64,000 bases of DNA from Akkermansia muciniphila. Its GTDB lineage: Bacteria > Verrucomicrobiota > Verrucomicrobiia > Verrucomicrobiales > V1-33. The DNA is taken from contig CALQSQ010000002.1 in the NCBI GenBank assembly GCA_943333275.1, positions 1-64,000 on the forward strand, given 5' to 3'. A model generated the notes under the pieces. The model was not told where the DNA came from and searched no databases. It saw nothing but the letters and a program-made list of their open reading frames with translations. The position numbers and the translations under genes are program-made. Positions 11,001 through 19,510 of this stretch are shown in pieces (within the stretch, counting starts at the first letter, position 1; each line of letters opens with the position of its first letter).

Positions 11001-14000
11001 ATCGGTCCGAACACGCAACCCGTGGCGGTGGCGGATCTGACCAGAGTGCTCGTGCAGACCAAACACATTTCAGTCCTCACAAAACAAAACAATGGCAATC
11101 TGGCCTACGAATCCCAGGAACGGGAGGAAACTCTGGAAACCCTTCCGGTGACCCTGCCGGCAGAGGCCTCATTGCTGGCCCTGCCCTTGGACAAGCCCGG
11201 GCAATTCCGCTACGAATTCCGCAACGCGGGTGGTGAAACCCTTTGTTCCATCCCATTCTTCGTGGCTGGCAAAGGCGATGCCGCCAAGGATCTGGAGCGC
11301 AGCGGGGAATTGGAAATCAAGTTTCCCGACAAAAAATGGTCCCCCGGTGAGGAGTTGGAATTCTCCCTCACCACGCCCTTTACCGGTGCCGGACTCATCA
11401 CGGTGGAGCGCGATTCCGTGTTAACTGAAGTATGGTTCAAGTGCGACACCAAAACCTCCGTGCAAAAAATCAAACTGCCGGACAACCTGGAGGGCGGAGC
11501 TTACCTGCATGTCGTCATGGCCCGCGCGCTCGATTCTCCGGATGTCTTTCTGAATCCCCTGGCCAGTGGCATCATGCCCATCCCTGCCGCCCGTGGTCCG
11601 AGGGAAATGATCGTGACGCTGGATTCACCGGATCGGGTGCGGCCCGGGGAGCGACTCACCATCGGCTACACCGCTCCCAAGGCGGGCCAGATGGTCATCT
11701 GGGCCGTTGATGAAGGAATTCATCTGGTCAGTAAATACCAGACCCCGGACCCTCTGGCCAAACTCCTCCCCACGGCGGCCTTGGAGGTGACGACCTATCA
11801 ACTCATGGATGTCCTGCTGCCGGAGTTCACCATGCTCCGCAAAGCCATGGCCATCGGTGGCGATGGCTCCGGCGTTCCCGCGTTGCAACTCGGGCTGAAT
11901 CCCTTCAAGCGACGCCGGGATGCACCAGTTGTTTATTGGAGCGGGTTTGTCCCGTGCGGCCCGGATCGAAAGGAAGTCTTCTACCAGGTGCCGGAATACT
12001 TTGCCGGTCGGCTGAAAATCATGGCGGTGGCGGTGGCACCGGATTCCGTGGGCGTCGGCCAACGGCAGACGATTGTGAAAGGCGATTTCGTCCTCACCTC
12101 CACCACACCGCTCTTCGTCGTGCCGGGCGATGAATTCACCGCCAGCGTAACCGTGGCCAATCAATTGGAAGGTGCCGCCAGCACGGACCAGGTGAAGATT
12201 CAGATCGAGCCCACCGGTGGCGTGGAAATCCTGGAGGCGGCTCCCGAGGGGCAAACCATCGCGGTGGGGAAGGAGGGTTTGGTGCAATACCGTTGCCGAG
12301 CCAGAGAACCGCTGGGCAATGGCGAACTGAAATTTACCGCCTCCAGCGGAAATGCCAGACAATCGTCGAGCAGCAGCTTCAGCGTTCGTCCTGGTGTGGC
12401 GCGTGCTGCGAAGGTCCAGAGCGGTTGGTTCCGCAATGGATCGCACGATGTGGCCGTGCAGCATCCGCTGTTTCAGGAGTTTGCGGAACGTCAGGCCATC
12501 GTTTCCACCACCCCACTGGGACTGGCGCATGGACTCTCCGCTTATTTAAAAGAGTATCCCCACGGATGCACGGAACAGATCACCAGTCGCGCATTCCCCT
12601 GGCTGGTCCTGAAGGACGATGCCAATTTCGGCATCGATAAGGCAGAAGCCTCCAAGGCTATTTCCATCGCCATGAACCAACTGTCCAGTCGTCAGGGAGC
12701 CAATGGTGGCTTCGGATATTGGGGAACAGACGAGCAGGAGGGATTCGATTATCTGACAGTGTATGTCGGTCATTTCCTAACGGAGGCAAAAAGCAGCGGG
12801 CTGCCGGTGCCCGCCAGGCTGTATCAATCCACACTGCGACGGTTGCGCTTCATGGCGGATGCACCAATCGCCGAACCGATGAAGGAAAATGATGGCAGAA
12901 TCTATTACTGGCGCACTCGCTGGGAGGCCGAAATGCGCGCAGCGTCCATTTACCTGCTCACTCGCAATGAGGAAGTCACCACGAATTATGCGCTGAAAAT
13001 GCAGGACTTCATGGACGCAAAAGTTCCCAGGGACATGTGGCACCGCGATTCCACCGCCGCCTGGCTGGCGGCCACCTGGCGACTGCTGAAAAAGGAGGCG
13101 GCGGCTACGGCGCTCATCCAGGCGCACCGGGCGGCCCTGAAACTTCCCCCGCCAAATAACTGGGAGGAGGGATATTACTACTACACGAGCAAGCTCACAC
13201 GCGAAGCCACGGCTTTCACCGTTCTTTGCCGCCACTTCCCGGAGATCGCCAAAACCCTGACGTATGAAGAAATGAAACCGCTCACGGAAATGATTGAACA
13301 GGCGGATTTCCACACCCTCTCCGCCGCCTGGAGCATCCAGGCCCTCAAAGCCTATGCCGATCTGGCGGCCAGCAGTGGCGTGAAAGCAGGCATCGCCACG
13401 GTGCAGGGTCAGGACGTGAAAGTGCTCGCGGAGCCCGCCGTGGGCCAGTTGAAGATCAAAGTCCCGGAAGGGATGGTCCGCTTCTTTTTTCCCGCCGATG
13501 CACCAGAAGGACTGGGAGCGTGGTATCAAACGATCGAAACCGGCTTCGCCAAAGCCCTGCCCGACCAACCATCCTCCATGCACATCGAGGTGGTTCGCGA
13601 AATCGTGGACGCCGATGGCAACGCCGTCACGCAGAGCAAGCTTGGCGAAACGCTCTTCGCCAAACTCACCATCCGCAACCTCACGAAAACAGAAATGCCC
13701 AATCTCGCGCTCACGGAAATGCTGCCCGGTGGATTTGAATTTGCCCCGCCCGGCGAACCAGACTCGCTGCGGCCCGGTCTCGCCACGCGCGATGGCACGG
13801 ACTATATCGATGTCCGTGAAGACCGTGCGTTGATTTATCTGGGGCTCGGAACGGAGGACTCCCTCACGTTGCAATATGCCTACCGCCCCACTTGCGCAGG
13901 CACCTTTGTCGTCCCCCCGCCTTATGCCGAGGACATGTATGAAGCCAAAGTCCGGGCCAACGGAGCCGCCGGTAAAATCATCATCCTGCCACGCGAGTAA
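8073..14000 (+). CDS. yfhM: Bacterial alpha-2-macroglobulin with thioester
   Basis: At 1975 residues this is a bacterial alpha-2-macroglobulin, a periplasmic protease trap thought to protect the cell when the envelope is breached. A hydrophobic N-terminal signal is present, but I see no convincing lipobox, unlike the lipoprotein form in E. coli. Repeated macroglobulin beta-domains fill the first 1450 residues, for example GIYRPGESIYVGGIVR, the usual start of an MG domain. The reactive thioester motif GCTEQ is intact at Cys1499 and is followed by the expected helical thioester domain (GGFGYWG...) and a C-terminal receptor-like beta domain. The next gene encodes PBP1C, the usual partner: the macroglobulin traps proteases and PBP1C repairs peptidoglycan. 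Length is somewhat above the usual 1650 residues. Confidence 0.92.
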   Translation: MTTRSLLASFTGIISARSCLLAGFALAFRLAGPSLADPPLPAPPDGKTEVRDTSKPPLRLVKASIHLASPGWNEAKQQVMGAAVIVQFGGPAAPLDLVGKAAPVGGVKMTPSVAGEWKWEKADLLVFYPIAGWLPPAEYRFAVGAGLLAADCQLAGETAFDRSWGSPPVSASFEDRNYYVDPATPALQQLVTTVTFSQPVALEEVQGHFSVTSVTGSEIFQPGSKAQVLPDPKNPLRFHLRSPLMLPGEKEDLVLFSFSAGMTAKTGGQPSDKVLETKLTAYSKYSNFFFQSVSSALRKTPAGDPEQAILVELSIPAQITSIAKSIEAWKLPPELKDKYQRPIPWTKENVTDEVLANSQKLPLERIVMPEAPPMEATLALRVAQQPGGKVFLKAPKDTAGPGGFVTAEDFTAITLLPEIPKEAILLGRGGLLALNGERKISVQSRGLDHLRYTVARVQTSQINHLVSQTSGRFESPYFRGNFTLENMADYEQSVQPIVKKSDYSVNYSSFDFAPLLAGVQPGTTSARGLFHLTVEGVRPRNPDDGIAADGSPNKEWVPINGEFNQQFYNQSDLDDYEGPESNGNYPRGNRLEDRRFILVTDLGLIMKEGGDGRRVVYVLSFSGRGPVDGVEISVLSMNGTVLKTTTTNALGKAELPSLRGLQREKAPVALVARKGDDLAFIPWAKSDRQLDISRFDVGGVNYSEKSALTASLFTERGIYRPGESIYVGGIVRQRDWQGDLTGLPLELVVINAKEDVAGRFPLNLSAGGVFSQTIPTAETAPTGPWRVQLERPKPANARPNEGPLFLGSTVVRVEEFQPDRLKMKAEFQPGEGAGWRSPDDLSISIQLDTLFGIPAANRRVASKLTLSPATPSFEKWAGWKFGMVTRERLEPKELTLEDGETNENGQAKILLDLAAHTAPMLRARVELEGFEADGGRGVRTELSTLISRQSYLIGHRTDRNLDYLNALDPVSVSILAIGPNTQPVAVADLTRVLVQTKHISVLTKQNNGNLAYESQEREETLETLPVTLPAEASLLALPLDKPGQFRYEFRNAGGETLCSIPFFVAGKGDAAKDLERSGELEIKFPDKKWSPGEELEFSLTTPFTGAGLITVERDSVLTEVWFKCDTKTSVQKIKLPDNLEGGAYLHVVMARALDSPDVFLNPLASGIMPIPAARGPREMIVTLDSPDRVRPGERLTIGYTAPKAGQMVIWAVDEGIHLVSKYQTPDPLAKLLPTAALEVTTYQLMDVLLPEFTMLRKAMAIGGDGSGVPALQLGLNPFKRRRDAPVVYWSGFVPCGPDRKEVFYQVPEYFAGRLKIMAVAVAPDSVGVGQRQTIVKGDFVLTSTTPLFVVPGDEFTASVTVANQLEGAASTDQVKIQIEPTGGVEILEAAPEGQTIAVGKEGLVQYRCRAREPLGNGELKFTASSGNARQSSSSSFSVRPGVARAAKVQSGWFRNGSHDVAVQHPLFQEFAERQAIVSTTPLGLAHGLSAYLKEYPHGCTEQITSRAFPWLVLKDDANFGIDKAEASKAISIAMNQLSSRQGANGGFGYWGTDEQEGFDYLTVYVGHFLTEAKSSGLPVPARLYQSTLRRLRFMADAPIAEPMKENDGRIYYWRTRWEAEMRAASIYLLTRNEEVTTNYALKMQDFMDAKVPRDMWHRDSTAAWLAATWRLLKKEAAATALIQAHRAALKLPPPNNWEEGYYYYTSKLTREATAFTVLCRHFPEIAKTLTYEEMKPLTEMIEQADFHTLSAAWSIQALKAYADLAASSGVKAGIATVQGQDVKVLAEPAVGQLKIKVPEGMVRFFFPADAPEGLGAWYQTIETGFAKALPDQPSSMHIEVVREIVDADGNAVTQSKLGETLFAKLTIRNLTKTEMPNLALTEMLPGGFEFAPPGEPDSLRPGLATRDGTDYIDVREDRALIYLGLGTEDSLTLQYAYRPTCAGTFVVPPPYAEDMYEAKVRANGAAGKIIILPRE

Positions 14001-14113
14001 CGTGGCACGGGCGTCCCGCCCGTCAGCCGAAAGCACCACGAGATGTCTCTGAACTCGAAATCCATTCAACCACCGACGGCTCACAAGCCTACGGGCAGGA
14101 TGCCCGTGCCACG
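14001..14113 (+). repeat. REPIN-like inverted-repeat element across the yfhM-pbpC junction
   Basis: The 23-bp arm at 14001-14023 (CGTGGCACGGGCGTCCCGCC...) is the reverse complement, with two mismatches, of 14091-14113. The arms face each other across 67 bp and each contains its own small palindrome (ACGGGC/GCCCGT), the typical build of a REP doublet. The left arm starts directly after the alpha-2-macroglobulin stop codon. The right arm lies inside the annotated start of pbpC and encodes the PTGRMPVPRW part of its N-terminus. No third copy was noticed in this window. That this is a mobile REP family is inferred from its structure. Confidence 0.75.
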
Positions 14114-16277
14114 ATGGCTGCGTTGGCTGAAGCGACTGGGCATACTCATGGCCGTCCTGGCTATCGCTTATTATTTTCTACCGAAACCAGACCTGTTACC
14201 GCCCAACCTCGAATACTCCCGCACCGTCCTGGATCGCGATGGAAAAGTCATTTTCCTGACCACCACCAACGATGGCAAACTGCGCCTGCCCGCCACCCTG
14301 GATCAAATTTCCCCCACCCTGATAGAAGCAACGCTGGAAATGGAAGACCGACGATTCTTCAATCATGCAGGAGTGGACGGAAAATCCCTGCTGCGCGCGG
14401 TCTGGGGCGTGGTATCCGGACAGAAACTCGGCGGCGGCTCCACACTTACGATGCAACTCAGCCGCCTCCGCTGGGGCCTGAAGACACGCTCCGCGTGGGG
14501 GAAGCTGGAACAAATGTTTCGCGCCATCCAATTGGAACGTCATTATTCCAAGCAGGAAATCGTTGCCGCCTATTTCACCATGGCACCCTACGGCGGAAAC
14601 GTCGAAGGAGCCCGCGCGGCCAGTTTCCGCTGGTGTGGAAAAGCAGCCTCGGATCTCACCCTGCGGGAATCCGCCAGCCTGAGCGCCATTCCGCAAAGCC
14701 CCCGCACACGACGCCCACAATTCGGAGGCAATCCCCTGCTGGCTGCCGCGCAGGCCCGGCTCATGGCCCGGCTTCGCAAGGCGCATGGCGAACCACCCAA
14801 TGAGTTGGATGCAGAGTTTCATCTCGAACCCACCGCCATCCCACGCGAAGCCCCGCACCTCGCACGACGTCGGCTGCAGGAGGAATCAAAAATCCGCACC
14901 GTCGCCACCACCCTTGATTTAAACCAACAACACGTCATCGAACAATCGATCCGCGAGTTCCTCGGTCGCTGGCAATCGCAGGGACTGCGCGATGCCTCCG
15001 CCATTCTGCTGCATGCCCCAACCAAGGAGGTTCGCGCCAGCGTGGGATCCGCAAATTTCCATGATGTTTCCATTTCCGGCCAGGTGGACGGGACCCGGGC
15101 CGGGCGTTCCCCGGGCTCCACCCTCAAGCCATTCATATACGCACTGGCGCTCGACGCGGGAATCATCCAGCCGCAAACGTTGCTGGACGATGCTCCAAAG
15201 CGTTTCTCCGGATACAATCCAGAGAACAGCGATCGAAATTTCCTCGGCCCCATCGCCGCCAGTGAAGCCCTGCGACTCAGCCGCAATGTTCCCGCCGTTG
15301 AGTTGGCTCACCGATTGCCTCGTGGCGGACTGGAGTCGTTCCTCCGATCCTCTGGAGTGGATCTCCCGCATGAAAGCCAGGGTCTCGCGTTGGCAATAGG
15401 AGCCACAGAAATGAGCCTGGAGGAATTGGCCATGCTGTATGCAGAACTGGCCCATCCACAGCAAGGCAAACTTTCACCCTCCGCCTGCTGGCTCACGCTG
15501 GAGGCGTTGCGCAGCAAGGAACCCGGAGCCCCGCACGGCTTGTCCTGCAAGACCGGAACCTCCAATGGATTTCGTGATGCCTGGGCCTGCGGCGTCATGG
15601 GCGATTGGGTCCTCTGCGTCTGGGTCGGCCATTTTGATGGCCACGGAATGCCGGGACTCTTCGCCCGCGAAACTGCGGCCCCACTGCTCTGGCAAACCGT
15701 CACCAAACTGAAGCTCCCCGCTCGTTCAGAAGCGGAATCGCGCCCACAAGATGTCGCCGAAGTCTCCGTCTGTGCTGTCTCGGGCGATCTCGCGGGGAAG
15801 AACTGCCCACACTGCCGCAAAGGCTGGTTCATCGGCGGCGTGTCCCCCATCACCAGTTGCCAGGTCCATCAAAAGGTGGGCGATACCGTCGTCGAAATCT
15901 GGTCCGCCGAACGCCTCGCACAATTCAAAAAAGCAGGCTTCCCCCGCGCCGCCAGTCCCCTGGCCGCCAACAGCCCACCTGCCCATCAATCCTCCGCCAC
16001 CGGATCAGCGCCCAGGATCCTCAGCCCCCAACCCGCCATCACCTACTACGTCCAAGCCAACGCCCCGCAACAAAGCCGCCTGCTCCTCCAGGCAAACGCC
16101 GGCCCCGGAACTCGGCAGATCCATTGGTTCGCTGACAACCGCTACCTGGGCGCCAGCCCCCCCGCCGAACCCCTCGCCTGGCAACCCCTCGTGGGCGACT
16201 ACGAACTCCAGGCCATGGACGACGCCGGTCGTGTGGCCGTGGCCAGGATCAGCATTAGGCTGGCCATGGGGAAATGA
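14043..16277 (+). CDS. pbpC: Penicillin-binding protein 1C
   Basis: A 744-residue bifunctional peptidoglycan synthase. A single membrane anchor (ILMAVLAIAYYFL) is followed by a GT51 glycosyltransferase domain with EMEDRRFF and GGSTLTMQLSR, then a transpeptidase domain with the SxxK motif at S359 (STLK), an SRN triad and KTGTS, and a C-terminal BiPBP_C-type region containing CPHCRKGWF. It follows the alpha-2-macroglobulin gene in the order known from E. coli, consistent with periplasmic defence and wall repair. The start is uncertain: 14043 lies inside a REPIN-like element, and alternative ATGs at 14100 and 14148 would give a shorter cytoplasmic tail. The enzyme domains are intact whichever is used. 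Confidence 0.93.
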   Translation: MSLNSKSIQPPTAHKPTGRMPVPRWLRWLKRLGILMAVLAIAYYFLPKPDLLPPNLEYSRTVLDRDGKVIFLTTTNDGKLRLPATLDQISPTLIEATLEMEDRRFFNHAGVDGKSLLRAVWGVVSGQKLGGGSTLTMQLSRLRWGLKTRSAWGKLEQMFRAIQLERHYSKQEIVAAYFTMAPYGGNVEGARAASFRWCGKAASDLTLRESASLSAIPQSPRTRRPQFGGNPLLAAAQARLMARLRKAHGEPPNELDAEFHLEPTAIPREAPHLARRRLQEESKIRTVATTLDLNQQHVIEQSIREFLGRWQSQGLRDASAILLHAPTKEVRASVGSANFHDVSISGQVDGTRAGRSPGSTLKPFIYALALDAGIIQPQTLLDDAPKRFSGYNPENSDRNFLGPIAASEALRLSRNVPAVELAHRLPRGGLESFLRSSGVDLPHESQGLALAIGATEMSLEELAMLYAELAHPQQGKLSPSACWLTLEALRSKEPGAPHGLSCKTGTSNGFRDAWACGVMGDWVLCVWVGHFDGHGMPGLFARETAAPLLWQTVTKLKLPARSEAESRPQDVAEVSVCAVSGDLAGKNCPHCRKGWFIGGVSPITSCQVHQKVGDTVVEIWSAERLAQFKKAGFPRAASPLAANSPPAHQSSATGSAPRILSPQPAITYYVQANAPQQSRLLLQANAGPGTRQIHWFADNRYLGASPPAEPLAWQPLVGDYELQAMDDAGRVAVARISIRLAMGK

Positions 16278-16310
16278 GACGAGGACGGTTCCGCCAGTGA
16301 GCCTTGGGGA

Positions 16311-17879
16311 TCAAGAACGAACATTCCGCAGTTCCTCAGCCTGCTTTCGGATCGCGTCGCGCTTAGGTTCATCGAGACGCGCAAGGTTTCTTGCTTGTAT
16401 GGACATGCGTTGGTTCTTTCGCATCGCGGGTTCGTGTTGGAGGAGGAAGTCCCAGTAAAGGGTGGTGAAGGGGCAGGCGGTGGGGCCGGTGCTTTCGGCG
16501 GGATCGAAGCGGCAGCCGGAGCAGTAGTTGCTCATGCGCTGAATGTATTTGCCGGTGGCGATGTAGGGCTTGCTGGCCATGAGGCCTCCGTCGGCGTGCT
16601 GGGACATGCCGAGCGTGTTGGGCAGCTCCACCCACTCGACGGCATCGACATAGACGGCGAGATACCATTCATGAACTTCACGTGGGCGGACTCCAAACAT
16701 CAGCGCGTAGAGGCCAGTGACCATGAGTCGCTGAATGTGATGCGCGTAGCCAAGCTTCAGTGTTTGAGCCAAGGCATCGCGCAGGCAGGCCATGTCGGTC
16801 TCGGCTGTCCAGTAGAAAGCAGGCAAGGGTTGATCCGCGCCGAGGGCATTGAGTTCCACGTAGTTGGGCATTTGTTGCCAGTAGATCCCGCGCACATACT
16901 CACGCCAGCCGAGGATCTGGCGGATGAAGCCCTCCACACCTGCGAGCGGTGCCCGGCCCAGCTTCCATTCGTTCTCTGCTGCCGCGATGACTTTGCGTGG
17001 ATCCAGCAGTTTGAGGTTCATGGCCACGCTGAGTCGCGAGTGAAACAACCAAGGATCAGCAGTCCACATGGCATCCTGCCAATCACCAAACTCGGTCAGA
17101 CGATGTGCGATGAAATCTTTCAACGCGATCTGCGCGTCCTCCGCTGTCACTGGCCAATCAAACGCCGCGAGATCTCCGGGATGATCTGCGAACCGCTCCT
17201 TCACGGTCGCGATCACTTCTTTCGTGATGGCATCTGGCTCAAATCGACGCGGCGGCAGATGCAGTGGCGGCCCTTCTTTACCGAAGCTCTTGCGGTTCTC
17301 GCTGTCGAAGTTCCAAGCACCTCCCACTGGCTTGCCCTTCTCCATGAGCACGTTGTGACGTTGCCTCATCTCCCGATAGAAGAACTCCATGCGCAGCTGT
17401 TTGCGGCCTTCCGCATGGGCGGCAAACTGAGCGTGGGTGCAGAGAAAATGCCGATCCTCCCGCATGTCCAAATCTATTCCAGCCGCTACCGCCGCAGCGC
17501 AAATCTCCTCGCGCACACTCCATTCTCCAGGCTCAACGATGATCCATTTCTCTGGCTTCAATCGTGCGGAAGACTCAGCAAGAGCAGTCGTGAATGTTTC
17601 GGAACAGCTCTTCTTTGCTGGGCCACTCGTCCCTTGCCATGCGCCTCCCGTAGCGGTGAGTTCGCGGTAAAAGACCCTCCAGCCTTTCGAACGAAGCGTC
17701 TCACGAAAATGCCGCATCGCCGAGAGGAAAGCAGCAGTGCGCGGTTTACTACTCCAAACCTTGCAGCCCTCGTGTGCCACCTCAGCCATCCAAATGGCAT
17801 CCAGCGAAGGGTCAAAATCATCCAAGGCGGCAGAGTCGGCATTGAGTTGGTCGCCCAGAATGAGGATGAGATTTCGCAT
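16311..17879 (-). CDS. phrB: Prokaryotic (6-4) photolyase, FeS-BCP type
   Basis: A 522-residue light-driven DNA repair flavoprotein of the iron-sulphur bacterial cryptochrome/photolyase class, whose characterised members repair (6-4) photoproducts. The N-terminus RNLILILGDQLN is typical of the class. Four cysteines that should hold a [4Fe-4S] cluster are at C365, C453, C456 and C469 (in ACLRD, YCSGC and TACPF). Their spacing (88, 3, 13) is the same as that remembered for Agrobacterium PhrB (C350, C438, C441, C454). The FAD-domain segment GWREYVRGIYWQQMP is also present. The frame is open upstream to 18050, but the ATG at 17879 fits the family start. It diverges from the small membrane protein and the second photolyase gene. 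Confidence 0.92.
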   Translation of the reverse strand: MRNLILILGDQLNADSAALDDFDPSLDAIWMAEVAHEGCKVWSSKPRTAAFLSAMRHFRETLRSKGWRVFYRELTATGGAWQGTSGPAKKSCSETFTTALAESSARLKPEKWIIVEPGEWSVREEICAAAVAAGIDLDMREDRHFLCTHAQFAAHAEGRKQLRMEFFYREMRQRHNVLMEKGKPVGGAWNFDSENRKSFGKEGPPLHLPPRRFEPDAITKEVIATVKERFADHPGDLAAFDWPVTAEDAQIALKDFIAHRLTEFGDWQDAMWTADPWLFHSRLSVAMNLKLLDPRKVIAAAENEWKLGRAPLAGVEGFIRQILGWREYVRGIYWQQMPNYVELNALGADQPLPAFYWTAETDMACLRDALAQTLKLGYAHHIQRLMVTGLYALMFGVRPREVHEWYLAVYVDAVEWVELPNTLGMSQHADGGLMASKPYIATGKYIQRMSNYCSGCRFDPAESTGPTACPFTTLYWDFLLQHEPAMRKNQRMSIQARNLARLDEPKRDAIRKQAEELRNVRS

Positions 17880-18039
17880 GAGTGCTGGAGTGGAAGAATC
17901 GTAAAGATACTGAACGCCATACGTCCGTCGGTCCACTGCGGATTTCCCCAAGGATCGATGCATCTCGAGCGTGGGTCTAAGCGTACTCCGAAGGCAGGCG
18001 CAGATCGCGAATACATCAAGCCAAACCAAACTATCCACT

Positions 18040-18255
18040 ATGAAATCCACTCAACTCAAACAACTCAGCAAGCTCTGCTTCGTGCTTGGCTTTGCTTCCA
18101 TCATCGGTTCAATCGCCATCTGGTACATGTCAGGAGGCACCGGTGCGGAGAATCAGGCACACAGTGAGCGCTTTGGTATCTTCATCGGATTGTGGGCTCC
18201 CACGTTCTTCATTCTCTCGAATCGCTTCGATCGCTACGCCACGATGCCAGCCTGA
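18040..18255 (+). CDS. Small two-helix membrane protein
   Basis: A 71-residue protein with two predicted membrane helices (LCFVLGFASIIGSIAIWYM and FGIFIGLWAPTFFIL), joined by a short loop with ENQAHSERF, and a polar tail SNRFDRY. No function is known to me. It begins 160 bp from the divergent (6-4) photolyase gene and stops 16 bp before the second photolyase gene, so it is probably first in that transcript. Size and composition fit a real gene, since hydrophobic segments are cleanly spaced. It could be an accessory membrane subunit or simply a neighbour. Confidence 0.65.
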   Translation: MKSTQLKQLSKLCFVLGFASIIGSIAIWYMSGGTGAENQAHSERFGIFIGLWAPTFFILSNRFDRYATMPA

Positions 18256-18271
18256 TGGACCTCGTTTTATA

Positions 18272-19510
18272 ATGCACCCGCTTGCGCCCCTGACCCGCCA
18301 TGATGCACGTTGCGTCTGGAAATCCTTTATCCCAAAGTTGGCGGACTACAGAGGTGCTCGCAATCATGTGCACACCGCGCATGCTAATGTTTCGCGCTTG
18401 AGCGCATGCATTCGCTTCCGCACCCTGCTGGAAGATGAGGTCATCGCCGAAACCTTGGCCGCCCATCCCTTCCAAGTGGCGGAGAAGTGGCTTCAGGAAG
18501 TCTGCTGGCGTCGTTACTGGAAAGGCTGGATGGAGATGCGCCCGCAAATTTGGCCCCGGTGGCGACATCAGGTTCGGCGACTCAATGAGCAACTGCCGGC
18601 AGAAACTTTAGACCGCGCAGCGGCGGTCATGTCTGGAAAGAGTGGAGTTGCCTGCATGGATGTCATCGCCCGTGAGTTGATCGAAACGGGCTATCTTCAT
18701 AATCATGCTCGAATGTGGTGGGCAAGCTTTTGGATTCATGTGGAGAAGCTGCCGTGGGAACTGGGTGCTGACTTCTTTTTCAGACATCTCATTGATGCTG
18801 ACCCCGCGAGTAATACGCTCTCCTGGAGATGGGTGGCGGGCCTGCAAACTCCCGGCAAAAGCTACCTCGTGAGGTTATCGAATATCCAAAAATACGCACC
18901 GGCTTACATCGCCGGGAATGAAGCGGGCATCGAACGAATAACGGACGGGGCTGTGGTTGCCAGTGATGTGAGTGGCACTGTTCCTGATCTGAAACAACCT
19001 CTGCCATACTATCCAGCGGAACTCGACCACACCAGCAAGCGAACAGGTCTCTGGTTGCATCCAGACGATCTCACGCCTGAGTTCGGGCCGTTGGCAGCGC
19101 TCGTTCCAACCAGCGTTGCAGCAACCATTAGCGACCGCGTTTACAATGAGAATTACCAGCTCAGCAGTCAGCGCATCGCGTCGCTGCACGCCTTGCTCCG
19201 GGATGGTCTTTCGAGAGCGGGGACTCACTATTCTTGTCGGGCTGTTGCCGTGGAAGCCGATGATCCGGTGGCAGGTCTGTGTTCATGGGTTCGGGAGCAT
19301 GAACTTGCCGAAGTCATCGCTTTTGCGCCCATGGTGGGTCCTGTCCACGACATGCTACAACGTCTCAAGGCGAGTCTGGAATCGATGGGGTCGCGACTGA
19401 CGCTTATCCGCAGGACTAGCGACTCCACCGCCTTCTCTTTCGCCACGGCGGGATTCTTTCCCTTTTGGCAGAAGATGAGCCGTCACCTCAAAGACCTTCA
19501 GTTGTCATGA
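18272..19510 (+). CDS. Photolyase/cryptochrome-like protein with reversed domain order
   Basis: A 412-residue protein containing both photolyase domains but in swapped order. Residues 1 to about 215 are the FAD-binding helical domain: SRLSACIRFRTL, EVCWRRYWKGW, TGYLHNHARMWWASFWIH and DADPASNTLSWRWVAG match the canonical NR-MI-ASF / D-D-A-N--WQW pattern. Residues about 240-412 look like the alpha/beta antenna domain normally found first: a TGLWLHPDDLTPE strand, then SLHALLRDGLSRAG, then ELAEVIAF, ending in FATAGFFPFWQKM, which resembles the end of an ordinary N-terminal photolyase domain (FTPFWR). ATG 18272 is the first in-frame start after the upstream gene. The last bases overlap the DUF2805 gene (ATGA). 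It may repair DNA or act as a light sensor. Confidence 0.8.
   Translation: MHPLAPLTRHDARCVWKSFIPKLADYRGARNHVHTAHANVSRLSACIRFRTLLEDEVIAETLAAHPFQVAEKWLQEVCWRRYWKGWMEMRPQIWPRWRHQVRRLNEQLPAETLDRAAAVMSGKSGVACMDVIARELIETGYLHNHARMWWASFWIHVEKLPWELGADFFFRHLIDADPASNTLSWRWVAGLQTPGKSYLVRLSNIQKYAPAYIAGNEAGIERITDGAVVASDVSGTVPDLKQPLPYYPAELDHTSKRTGLWLHPDDLTPEFGPLAALVPTSVAATISDRVYNENYQLSSQRIASLHALLRDGLSRAGTHYSCRAVAVEADDPVAGLCSWVREHELAEVIAFAPMVGPVHDMLQRLKASLESMGSRLTLIRRTSDSTAFSFATAGFFPFWQKMSRHLKDLQLS

Noticed and set aside
12777..14084. 435-codon minus-strand frame opposite the end of alpha-2-macroglobulin
   Set aside because: Shadow of a gene whose thioester and C-terminal domains are clear.
16395..18167. 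590-codon plus-strand open frame opposite the (6-4) photolyase
   Set aside because: It is the antisense of a gene with intact cofactor motifs, has no recognised motif and a composition expected of a GC-rich shadow frame.
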